Shown here: positions 1-6,076 of the stretch, piece after piece
Position numbering within the stretch: the stretch's first letter is position 1
Layout: each line of letters opens with the position of its first letter
DNA from: Dehalococcoidia bacterium
GTDB lineage: Bacteria > Chloroflexota > Dehalococcoidia > SZUA-161
DNA length: 6,076 nucleotides
NCBI GenBank assembly: GCA_004376205.1
Contig: SOKG01000157.1
Location: forward strand, 1-6,076
Direction of reading: 5' to 3'
Notes under the pieces: generated by a model
Seen by the model: only the letters and a program-made list of their open reading frames with translations
Databases searched by the model: none
What the model was told of the DNA's origin: nothing
Made by a program: the position numbers and the translations under genes

Positions 1-280
1 AGTTCGCCAGTGGCTCCTCGGCATTCCCTAGCCGCTTGACATGGGTGATAAACCGGCTCACCTTCACGGCAAAGGCGAAGGTCTCCGGCGTGGAATTGCG
101 CCAGCCCCCGAACGCTTTCTCCGAGGGCAAATGATAGAAGCTGTTGTTGAGCTCAACCGTGGCAAAGGTTCGGGCGTAGAACTCAAGCCAGCCAGGTTTG
201 GAGAGTTTGTCGGGGTAGAACCTCCCGCGCCAGTGATCGTAGTGCCAGCCACTGGTTCCTATGTAGTATCTGGCAACCAT
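1..280 (-). CDS. DUF72 (YecE-like) protein, N-terminal part, cut by window edge
   Basis: Reading the minus strand from the ATG at 278-280 gives 93 codons that stay open to base 1, so the C-terminal part lies outside the window. The product starts MVARYYIGTSGWHYDHW and carries the usual DUF72 N-terminal blocks: the GTSGW..Y..WRG.FYP opening (residues 8-23), the F.TVELN.SFY strand (about 39-49) and the FAVKVSRFITHVKRL block (about 70-84). DUF72 proteins are about 240-300 residues, fold as a TIM barrel and are soluble; their biochemical role is not established. The gene begins 14 bases after the helicase stop and has an AGGGG ribosome binding site (287-291) six bases before the ATG, so it is almost surely co-transcribed with the helicase. 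The family call is by motif recognition and is strong. Any repair role would be inference from the neighbour only. Confidence 0.9.
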   Translation of the reverse strand, partial: MVARYYIGTSGWHYDHWRGRFYPDKLSKPGWLEFYARTFATVELNNSFYHLPSEKAFGGWRNSTPETFAFAVKVSRFITHVKRLGNAEEPLAN

Positions 281-286
281 CTTCAA

Positions 287-291
287 CCCCT
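287..291 (-). promoter_or_regulatory. Ribosome binding site of the DUF72 gene
   Basis: AGGGG on the minus strand lies six bases upstream of the ATG at 278-280 and only three bases after the helicase TAG (295-297). It fixes the start of the DUF72 reading frame, which is otherwise open and truncated. The same AGGGG core precedes the helicase gene. Confidence 0.6.
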
Positions 292-294
292 ACG

Positions 295-2583
295 CTACTT
301 CTTTCCGCCTACAAGCTCCTCAAGTATCACTATTGCTGCTTTTTTGTCAAGGGGCTCGTTGTTGTTGCCGCACTTGGGCGATTGGATACAGCCAGGGCAT
401 CCTTCCTGGCAGGGGCACTCTGAGATCGCCTTCAGTGTCGCCTGCCACAACTCTGTAATTAACTCGAATCCCTTCTCGGCGATGCCGATCCCTCCAGGAT
501 AGGCATCATAGATGAATATCTGGGCCTTGCCGGTATCGGGATGGAGGGGTGTGGAGACGCCGCCTATGTCATTCCGGTCGCAGAGGGCGAACAGTGGCAA
601 TAGGGCGATAGCGGCATGCTCGGCGGCGTGTAGACCTCCGGCGAAGTCGAGTCGCTGCGCTGCCAGTCTTTCCTCAACCTGCGGTGGTATCTCGAACCAC
701 AGGGCTACAGTAGGGAAGGAGTGGGGTGGCAGGTCGAGGGGCTCTTCGCCGATTACCTCTTCGGTAAATATTCGCTTCTTCTTGAAGCCGAGCACGGTGG
801 TAGTAACCTCCACTTCGCCTAGATGCACCATTATGTTGCCTGTGGCTTTCTCAAGACCTGCCGTGACTATGCTGATGTCGGTTATGTCCTTGGTCTGGGT
901 ATAGTAAGGGGCATCGGTAGGCACAGCGTAGGCAGTGCGCGTCTTCAAATCAAGCTCGGTGACCAAATAGGACTCTCCCTGATGAAGATAAACGGCACCG
1001 GGGTGGATCTGGAAGAAGGCGTTGGCCTCCTCAACCGTCTCCAGGAGGCGGCCGCTGGTGACGTCCACAAGCTGATAGTTCTGGGAGGAGGTGGAGCGGA
1101 TGTTGATCTCTTGGGCGGGATAGACTACCCTTGGCGAAGGATGCCAGCGGCCACGGTGCTTGCGCAGTATCCCCTCTTCTTCGAGTTCAGCTTCTGCTTG
1201 GCTGCAACTATCCCCAAACAGCTGCTCATCGCTGTCGCTCAGGGGTAACTCCCACGCGGCGCAGATGAGGTGGGGCTTGAGGATGTGGAGGTTGTCCGGG
1301 TCAATCAGGGCATTCTCGTGGCTCCTGCCGAAGAAGAAGTCGGGATGGCGCATTAGATATTGATCAAGGGGGTTGTCCAGCCCGATGAGAAAACTCAAAG
1401 AGCTCTCCCTGCTTCGCCCGCTCCTTCCTGCCTGTTGCCAGGTGCTGGCGATGCTGCCCGGGTAGCCGGTGAGAACGGTAGCGTCCAGACCGCCGATATC
1501 CACGCCCAACTCCAAAGCCGTGGTAGCCACCGCAGCCAGAAGCTGGCCCTCAAATAGCTCGCGCTCGATCTGGCGGCGGTCCTCGGCCAGGTAACCGGCG
1601 CGGTAGGGCTTGACCATCTTTGCCAGTTCCGGCTCCCTTTGGCTGAGCTGATCCTGCACATAGAGGTAGATGAGTTCAGTAAGCCGGCGGCTTCGGGCAA
1701 AGGCAAGGCTGCGAATTCCTTGTTGCACAAGCTCGGTCAATATAAAAGTAGCTTCGCTGTTGGCGCTACGGCGGGCAGACTTCGCCTCGTCGAGGAGTGG
1801 GGGGTTCCAGAATACGAAGTCCTTTCCGCCGTGAGGGGAGCCGTCCTCAGCGAAAACCTCGAAGGGGAGCCCAGTCAAGCTCTCGACGTGTTCCTTGGGG
1901 TTGGCGATAGTGGCAGAGCAGCAGATGAGCTGCGGGCTCACCCCGTAGAAGGTGCAAAGTCGCTTGAGGCGGCGGAGCACGTTAGCCACATGTGAGCCGA
2001 AGACGCCTCGGTAGATGTGGGCCTCGTCGACCACGATGTACTTCAGCCTGGAGAGAAGTCCGGACCATGAGCGGTGGTTGGGTAGAATGCCGAGGTGCAC
2101 CATATCTGGGTTTGACAAAACGATCTCCGCCGATCGCTTTATCTCGGTGCGCTCCCAGTGGGGGGTGTCGCCATCGAAGGTTGCGCAGTTCAGCTTGATC
2201 CGCTGGGGGGCGGTCAATTCTCTTAGGCTTCGCAGTTGGTCCTGAGCCAAGGCTTTGGTGGGGAAAAGGTAGAGGGCGCGACTGCCTCTATGGGTTAAGA
2301 TGGCATCGAGGACGGAGATATTGTAGCAGAGGGTCTTGCCGCTGGCCGCTGGGGTAACCACCACAACATTCCTGCCTGAGCGGACAGCGTTAATAGCTGA
2401 AGCTTGGTGGCTGTAGAGGGGGAGCAGGCGGTTTGACTCGAGTGAGGCATGAAGCGCGGGGTGCAGAGGCTCCTCCAACTCGCCGAAAGTTGCCTCCCTG
2501 GGTGGGATATGCTCGATGTGGACAATTTGGTCCTTGTAGGCGGGGAGGTTCCTCAGATGGGGAAGAAAGGTCGAGGTATTCAT
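295..2583 (-). CDS. DEAD/DEAH-box helicase with C-terminal MZB/DUF1998 Zn-binding domain, MrfA/YprA-like
   Basis: This is a superfamily 2 DNA helicase of about 762 residues, close to the usual MrfA length. Motifs in order (numbered from the GTG codon one position upstream): Q-like LYSHQ (57-61), Walker A TPAASGKT (78-85), Ia PTKALAQDQ (109-117), Walker B DEAH (187-190) with the following IYRGVFGSHV, III SAT (224-226), IV LAFARSR (294-300), V TTALELGVDIGGLDA (355-369) and VI QQAGRSGRS (384-392). The C-terminus carries the MZB/DUF1998 signature with cysteines at 724, 726, 730, 733 and 739 (C-x-C-x3-C-x2-C-x5-C), expected to bind zinc. B. subtilis MrfA is a 3'-5' helicase that works with the nuclease MrfB in removing mitomycin C damage; yeast Hrq1 is related. 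All motifs look intact. ATG at 2583 is preferred over the adjacent GTG at 2586 because AGGGG lies five bases before it. It starts 16 bases after the DUF503 gene. No mrfB is visible in the window. The family is clear; the MrfA-equivalent role is inferred. Confidence 0.93.
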   Translation of the reverse strand: MNTSTFLPHLRNLPAYKDQIVHIEHIPPREATFGELEEPLHPALHASLESNRLLPLYSHQASAINAVRSGRNVVVVTPAASGKTLCYNISVLDAILTHRGSRALYLFPTKALAQDQLRSLRELTAPQRIKLNCATFDGDTPHWERTEIKRSAEIVLSNPDMVHLGILPNHRSWSGLLSRLKYIVVDEAHIYRGVFGSHVANVLRRLKRLCTFYGVSPQLICCSATIANPKEHVESLTGLPFEVFAEDGSPHGGKDFVFWNPPLLDEAKSARRSANSEATFILTELVQQGIRSLAFARSRRLTELIYLYVQDQLSQREPELAKMVKPYRAGYLAEDRRQIERELFEGQLLAAVATTALELGVDIGGLDATVLTGYPGSIASTWQQAGRSGRSRESSLSFLIGLDNPLDQYLMRHPDFFFGRSHENALIDPDNLHILKPHLICAAWELPLSDSDEQLFGDSCSQAEAELEEEGILRKHRGRWHPSPRVVYPAQEINIRSTSSQNYQLVDVTSGRLLETVEEANAFFQIHPGAVYLHQGESYLVTELDLKTRTAYAVPTDAPYYTQTKDITDISIVTAGLEKATGNIMVHLGEVEVTTTVLGFKKKRIFTEEVIGEEPLDLPPHSFPTVALWFEIPPQVEERLAAQRLDFAGGLHAAEHAAIALLPLFALCDRNDIGGVSTPLHPDTGKAQIFIYDAYPGGIGIAEKGFELITELWQATLKAISECPCQEGCPGCIQSPKCGNNNEPLDKKAAIVILEELVGGKK

Positions 2584-2588
2584 CACTT

Positions 2589-2593
2589 CCCCT
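2589..2593 (-). promoter_or_regulatory. Ribosome binding site deciding the helicase start
   Basis: AGGGG on the minus strand is five bases before ATG (2581-2583) but only two bases before the in-frame GTG (2584-2586). Normal spacing therefore favours the ATG, making the protein one residue shorter than the longest open frame. Confidence 0.55.
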
Positions 2594-2599
2594 GGAGCT

Positions 2600-2893
2600 C
2601 TACGGGGCGTGCAGGATCTCGATTTCGTAATCTAAGACCTCGGCATCGCTCCTGATGCTCTCGATAAAGTCCATCACGCGGGACAAGACCTCGTTTGCGT
2701 GCCGGCCATCGTTGCTGACGCAGCTAACCCCCAACGTAACCAACTGCCACAAGTCCTGGTCATCAACCTCAGCGATGGAGACGTTAAACCTGTTGCTCAC
2801 CTGTGAGGTGATTGATTTCAGTATCTTTCTCTTGCCTTTAAGGGAATGGTTTTCAGGGAGGCGAAGCCTCACCCTCAAAGCACCGACGTTCAT
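2600..2893 (-). CDS. DUF503 / YlxP-like small protein
   Basis: This is a 97-residue protein that matches the DUF503 (YlxP) family along its length. It shows an N-terminal strand MNVGALRVRLRLPE, the hallmark HSLKGKRKILKSI, then FNVSIAEVDDQDLWQ, a LGVSCVSND strand, and a C-terminal helix and strand ending EILHAP. B. subtilis ylxP sits in the nusA-infB operon, and the family is suspected to act in ribosome or RNA metabolism, but its molecular role is not firmly established. The ATG at 2891-2893 is chosen because family members begin with a short M-x-x-G-x-L-R-V strand. An in-frame GTG at 2903-2905 would add MFFA at the front. Neither start has a good ribosome binding site, which is odd next to the clean AGGGG sites downstream. 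A promoter about 48 bases upstream suggests that this is the first gene of a three-gene unit with the helicase and DUF72. Confidence 0.9.
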   Translation of the reverse strand: MNVGALRVRLRLPENHSLKGKRKILKSITSQVSNRFNVSIAEVDDQDLWQLVTLGVSCVSNDGRHANEVLSRVMDFIESIRSDAEVLDYEIEILHAP

Positions 2894-2940
2894 GGCAAAA
2901 AACACGAAGAGAATTCAGACGTATCTCTCTTTGCGGTTCC

Positions 2941-2969
2941 AGTTAATCACACTATAGGGCGGATGTCAA
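2941..2969 (-). promoter_or_regulatory. Predicted sigma70-type promoter for the ylxP-like/helicase/DUF72 unit
   Basis: On the minus strand there is a perfect -35 box TTGACA (2964-2969), a 17-base spacer, and TTAACT (2941-2946) as a -10 that is weak (3 of 6) but preceded by TGA, an extended -10 element. Transcription would begin near 2934, giving a leader of about 40 bases before the ATG at 2893. It lies wholly in the gap between valS and the DUF503 gene. It is a prediction from the consensus only. Confidence 0.5.
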
Positions 2970-2993
2970 ACAAGGAGTCGCCGCCAACGCTTT

Positions 2994-5810
2994 CTATCCC
3001 AGACGGGCAAGACTCTCCTCCAGCCTATTCAATGTATCTTTGCGATGGGATAGGTTCTGGCGTTCCTTCTCTACGACTGAGGCTGGCGCTTTGTTGGTGA
3101 AGGCTTCATTTGCCAGCAGTCTCTCTATGCGAGCTATATCTGATTTGCTGGCCTCTATCTCCTTCAGCAGCCCACTCTTCTCCGCGTCCAGGTCAATCGT
3201 GCCCTCGAGTGGCAAGATCACGTCAACGTCCTTCAGTACAATTACTTTTGCATTGCCGAGCGCTTCGCCACTGGGGATTCCGCGAGGCGATACTATCTGC
3301 GGCCGCACTTTAGCCAAAGCCCTGATAGCTGGTGCGTGGGCTTCAGCCGTAGCTTTGGCTACGTCAGCTTGGATGGTAACATCAATGGACCTGCTTGGAG
3401 GGATTTTGCTCTCCACGCGGGCATTGCGGATGGAGCGCACAATCTCGATCACTGTTTCCATCTCTCGTTCTGCCTCAGCGTCGAAGGCGCTGGTGTCAGC
3501 AGCAGGGTAAGGGGCGATCATTATGGAGGCTGGCTTTTCCTCTGGCTGGTGCTCTCTTATCCTTTGCCATATCTCCTCTGTGATGAAGGGCATGAAAGGA
3601 TGGAGGAGACGCACCGCTGTCTCAAGCACATGAACCAAGACTGGGAGTGGAGAGGGGGCTTCCTCCTTATGTTGCAGCCTTATCTTCGCCATCTCGATAT
3701 ACCAGTCGCAGTATTCCGTCCACAGAAACTCGTGGATGCGGCGGAGCACCTCGCCTAACTGAAACTCTTCGAGGAGTTCAGTCACCTCGGCTATGAGATG
3801 ATTCAGTCGGCTCAGAATCCAGCGATCCTCTGCGTTGGTCATACCCCGGGGGGCCTTAGACTCCACACCGTCGAGGTTGCTGATTACGAATCTGGCAGCA
3901 TTCCAGAGCTTGTTGGTGAAATTACGGCTGCCCTCAAGCTTGTGTGCGCCCAGCATCATATCGTTGCCCGGTGAAGTCCCTGTGGACAGTGCGAAGCGCA
4001 GGGCATCGGTGCCATACCTCTCTATGGTCTCGATGGGATCAATAACATTACCCCTGGATTTACTCATCTTCGTGCGCGTTTCATCCCGTATCAGCCCGTG
4101 AAGGTAGACCTTGTGGAATGGCACCTCGCCGGTGTTCTCCAGACCCATCATGATCATCCTCGCCACCCAGAAGAAGAGGATATCGTAGCCAGTTTCCAGC
4201 ACCGTGGTCGGATAGAAGTATTTGAAGTCCTCGGTCTCTTCAGGCCAACCTAAGGTGGAATGGGGCCAAAGCGCGGAGCTAAACCAGGTGTCGAGAACGT
4301 CGGGGTCTTGAAGCAAATCTCTCCCGCCACACCTGGGACATTGTTGAGGAACGTCTACGGCGACAATGGGCTCTGCTGACAAATCGATTACGACCCAGTC
4401 TATGTTTTTCACAGTTTCTTTGTGAGATATCTCCGATTTCCTGAGTTCGCCATATTCATACCAAGTATGCGGCAAGCCTTTTCCTCGAATCCATTCTTCT
4501 TTGGGTAGTATAAGAATGTTACGGGCATCACATTGGCCGCAGTACCAGGCGGGGATCCTGTGCCCCCACCAGAGCTGGCGACTGATGCACCAGTCGCGGA
4601 TATTCTCCATCCAGTTTACATAAACCTTAGTGAAGCGTTCGGGGATGATTTCGATGCGGCGCTCGACGACGGCATCGATGGCTGGTTTGGCCAGTGTAGC
4701 CGTTTTGACAAACCACTGCTTGGAGAGCAAAGGTTCGACCATTGTCTGGCAGCGCTGGCAGTGCCCCACAGAGTGCACGTAGGGCTCGATTTTCACCATT
4801 AGCCCCTCGTTCTCCAGATCGGCAAGCAATGCCTGACGGCAGGCGAATCGGTCGAGTCCGGAATAAGGACCTGCATTTTCGTTCATGGCAGCGTCCAGGT
4901 TCATTATGGTAATTGAAGGCAAGCCCTGCCGCTGGGCAATGTCGAAGTCTACAGGGTCGTGAGCCGGCGTGATCTTCACAGCCCCGGTACCGAAAGAGGG
5001 ATCAACGGCATCATCGGCGATTATGGGGATCGTCCTCCCCAGAGCGGGCAGAATCGCTTTCTTGCCCAGGAGGCCTCTATGGCGCTCATCACCGGGGTTG
5101 ACCGCGACCGCGGTGTCGCCGAGAATGGTCTCCGGACGCGTAGTAGCTACGGTGATAAACTCCTTTTCATCCTCCTCTAAAGGATACTTCACATAGTAGA
5201 GGTGGCCCGATATTTCCTTGTGCTCTACCTCGAGGTCGGAGAGTGCAGTAGCGCAACGGGGGCACCAGTTGATGATGCGCTCCCCACGATATATTAGGCC
5301 CTTTTCATAGAGTCGGGCGAAGGTAGTGCGCACCGCCAGGCTCGGCCCGGGGTCCATGGTGAAGCGTTCGCGAGTGAAATCACAGGAGGCGCCGAGTCTC
5401 CTGTGTTGCTCGACTATGATTCCTCTGTACTTATTCATCCACTCCCACATCCGCTCCAAGAACTTCTCACGTCCCAGGTCGTGGCGTGATAGCCCCTCCC
5501 TAGCGAGGAGTTGCTCAACCACGTTTTGGCCGGCGATCCCGGCATGATCACTCCCTGGCAGCCATAGGGTGGGATCGCCTTTCATGCGGTGCCAGCGAAT
5601 CATTATGTCCTCGATGATCGCGGTGAACGCTGTGCCCAGGTGAAGCTCGCCGGTGACGTTGGGCGGCGGCATGATGATGACAAACGGCTTTCGCTGGTGA
5701 TCGATCTCAGGGGTGAAGTAGCCTCGCTCCAGCCAGAACCGATACCACTTGACTTCGACGGGCTTGGGGTCGTAGCTCTTAGGGATGTCGCTTTGTCCCA
5801 GTGCTGTCAT
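2994..5810 (-). CDS. valS: Valyl-tRNA synthetase
   Basis: This cytoplasmic class I synthetase charges tRNA-Val with valine; 938 residues is normal for the family. In order: PPPNVTGELHLGT (48-60) holds the HIGH-type motif but reads HLGT; LPGSDHAGIAGQ (84-95); Cys183/Cys186 in NWCPRC; CP1 editing domain about 200-345 with TTRPETILGDTAV (223-235) and GTGAVKITPAHD (274-285); Cys351/Cys354; DWCISRQLWWGHRIPAWY (406-423); split zinc ribbon Cys424/427 and Cys491/494; DVLDTWFSS (504-512); a canonical KMSKS loop (581-585); helical anticodon-binding domain about 640-790; and C-terminal coiled-coil arm about 872-938. Two features are odd: Thr60 replaces the second His of HIGH, and residues 430-481 form an AT-rich insertion between the zinc-ribbon halves. 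The ATG at 5808-5810 is the only early Met; a GAGG lies 11 bases upstream, which is slightly far. It has its own promoter. The T at position 60 and the insertion are clear in the DNA; their effect is unknown. Confidence 0.98.
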   Translation of the reverse strand: MTALGQSDIPKSYDPKPVEVKWYRFWLERGYFTPEIDHQRKPFVIIMPPPNVTGELHLGTAFTAIIEDIMIRWHRMKGDPTLWLPGSDHAGIAGQNVVEQLLAREGLSRHDLGREKFLERMWEWMNKYRGIIVEQHRRLGASCDFTRERFTMDPGPSLAVRTTFARLYEKGLIYRGERIINWCPRCATALSDLEVEHKEISGHLYYVKYPLEEDEKEFITVATTRPETILGDTAVAVNPGDERHRGLLGKKAILPALGRTIPIIADDAVDPSFGTGAVKITPAHDPVDFDIAQRQGLPSITIMNLDAAMNENAGPYSGLDRFACRQALLADLENEGLMVKIEPYVHSVGHCQRCQTMVEPLLSKQWFVKTATLAKPAIDAVVERRIEIIPERFTKVYVNWMENIRDWCISRQLWWGHRIPAWYCGQCDARNILILPKEEWIRGKGLPHTWYEYGELRKSEISHKETVKNIDWVVIDLSAEPIVAVDVPQQCPRCGGRDLLQDPDVLDTWFSSALWPHSTLGWPEETEDFKYFYPTTVLETGYDILFFWVARMIMMGLENTGEVPFHKVYLHGLIRDETRTKMSKSRGNVIDPIETIERYGTDALRFALSTGTSPGNDMMLGAHKLEGSRNFTNKLWNAARFVISNLDGVESKAPRGMTNAEDRWILSRLNHLIAEVTELLEEFQLGEVLRRIHEFLWTEYCDWYIEMAKIRLQHKEEAPSPLPVLVHVLETAVRLLHPFMPFITEEIWQRIREHQPEEKPASIMIAPYPAADTSAFDAEAEREMETVIEIVRSIRNARVESKIPPSRSIDVTIQADVAKATAEAHAPAIRALAKVRPQIVSPRGIPSGEALGNAKVIVLKDVDVILPLEGTIDLDAEKSGLLKEIEASKSDIARIERLLANEAFTNKAPASVVEKERQNLSHRKDTLNRLEESLARLG

Positions 5811-5846
5811 AAGTAAGGTTGCCTCGAATTCCAGATATCGCTATCC

Positions 5847-5875
5847 ATTTTACAGTGCCCTGGCTGTCGCGTCAA
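5847..5875 (-). promoter_or_regulatory. Predicted sigma70-type promoter for valS
   Basis: On the minus strand, TTGACG (5870-5875, 5 of 6 to consensus) is followed by exactly 17 bases and TAAAAT (5847-5852, 5 of 6). The start of transcription would fall near 5840, leaving a leader of about 30 bases. That is too short for a T-box riboswitch, the common regulator of valS in Firmicutes. A GATATC palindrome sits right at the predicted start site (5834-5839) and another upstream of the -35 (5893-5898). Confidence 0.65.
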
Positions 5876-5912
5876 AGGGGACTTGGTTGGACGATATCAT
5901 TTATGCCACTAT

Positions 5913-5957
5913 GAAGGAAGAGGGCCACGAACGCTTGTTTGTGGCCCTCTTCTCTTC
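5913..5957 (-). terminator. Strong hairpin, probable terminator of the gene upstream of valS
   Basis: GAAGAGGGCCAC (5917-5928) and GTGGCCCTCTTC (5941-5952) form a perfect 12-base-pair inverted repeat. It is extended outward by four more pairs (GAAG with CTTC) across one bulged base, and inward by AAC/GTT pairs around a four-base loop. There is no true U-run on either strand; the tails are only pyrimidine-rich, so it may be factor-assisted or act in both directions. It lies upstream of the valS promoter, so it cannot be an attenuator of transcripts from that promoter and is best read as the end of an upstream minus-strand transcript. The plus-strand RNA forms the longer stem, because one inner pair is G-U there. 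Confidence 0.55.
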
Positions 5958-6076
5958 GGCTACTGCTTAGCTAGACAGTTAGTGTCCTGCGCAAACCAGG
6001 CTTTATGCCTGCTAAATCGGGGTATCTGGTTTTGAGTCGATATCTGAGTCAACCGATGAGATATCTTGTTGCGCCT

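Larger units (their letters stand above)
5811..6076. other. Upstream non-coding region of valS, possible tail of an upstream gene
   Basis: The valS-proximal half holds the promoter and the hairpin described separately. In the distal part, the minus strand has two frames open from the window edge. One ends at TAG 6012-6014 with a Ser/Asp-rich tail (AQQDISSVDSDIDSKPDTPI) and is followed at once by a small hairpin (CAGGC/GCCTG, 5997-6011). The other ends at TAG 5960-5962, seven bases before the large hairpin. Either could be the 3' end of an upstream minus-strand gene. On the plus strand an ATG at 6005 is open to the edge for 24 codons. None is recognisable, so I do not call a gene here. Confidence 0.4.

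Noticed and set aside
41..502. Plus-strand open frame of 153 codons
   Set aside because: It lies opposite the DUF72 start and the helicase C-terminus, shows no family motif and crosses the gene boundary; both minus-strand genes have clear motifs and ribosome binding sites.
295..2583. Helicase as part of an anti-phage system (DUF1998 also occurs in DISARM components)
   Set aside because: Length, motif order and cysteine pattern fit stand-alone MrfA; no methyltransferase, phospholipase D or other defence gene is nearby.
2960..2993. Terminator after valS (GGCGG...CCGCC)
   Set aside because: Only five pairs with a loop of about 18 bases, no U-run, and it overlaps the -35 box of the next promoter.
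5808..5848. A 13-codon frame (MDSDIWNSRQPYL) whose TGA overlaps the valS ATG, resembling a coupled leader peptide
   Set aside because: Its ATG lies inside the predicted -10 box, upstream of the likely transcription start, and it contains no valine codon that would fit attenuation control of valS.
5785..5970. Plus-strand open frame of 61 codons
   Set aside because: It overlaps the valS start and runs through the promoter and hairpin; its end simply translates the hairpin arm, and no family is recognisable.
5811..6076. T-box riboswitch for valS
   Set aside because: The predicted leader is only about 30 bases; the hairpin lies upstream of the promoter and I see no T-box core sequence.
6005..6076. 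Possible start of a plus-strand gene, open to the window edge
   Set aside because: Only 24 codons are visible, with a weak AGG upstream and no family resemblance; minus-strand frames in the same bases are equally open.

Overview
The window is a compact, roughly 55% G+C bacterial stretch in which every recognisable gene reads from the minus strand. In transcription order (right to left) they are valyl-tRNA synthetase (valS), a small DUF503/YlxP-like protein, a DEAD/DEAH-box helicase of the MrfA/YprA type with a C-terminal cysteine-rich Zn-binding domain, and the first 93 codons of a DUF72 (YecE-like) protein cut off by the left window edge. No RNA gene, mobile element, CRISPR array or phage gene was found. 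The character of the ValRS (GELHLG signature context, CxxC zinc ribbons, C-terminal coiled coil) and the base composition would fit a Chloroflexota/Dehalococcoidia-like or related environmental bacterium. That placement is an impression, not something the sequence proves.

Layout. 5811-6076 is the non-coding region upstream of valS. It holds a good sigma70-type promoter for valS (TTGACG-17-TAAAAT), a strong terminator-like hairpin behind it, possibly the last codons of an upstream gene, and a cluster of GATATC palindromes. valS occupies 2994-5810. A 100-base gap (2894-2993) carries a second promoter (perfect TTGACA, 17-base spacer, extended -10). This promoter probably drives a three-gene unit: ylxP-like (2600-2893), helicase (295-2583) and DUF72 (to 280). 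The last two junctions are only 16 and 14 bases, each with an AGGGG ribosome binding site, so these three genes are very likely co-transcribed. No convincing terminator separates valS from them, so read-through from valS is also possible.

Function. valS is housekeeping translation. The MrfA-type helicase is expected to act in excision of mitomycin-type DNA damage. The usual nuclease partner MrfB is not in the window; a DUF72 TIM-barrel protein of unknown function takes the position directly downstream. That helicase-DUF72 pairing, plus two oddities in ValRS (an HLGT version of the HIGH motif and an AT-rich insertion of about 52 residues between the two halves of a zinc ribbon), are the points most worth a second look. 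I see no clear previously undescribed system; the window is mostly ordinary housekeeping and repair genes.
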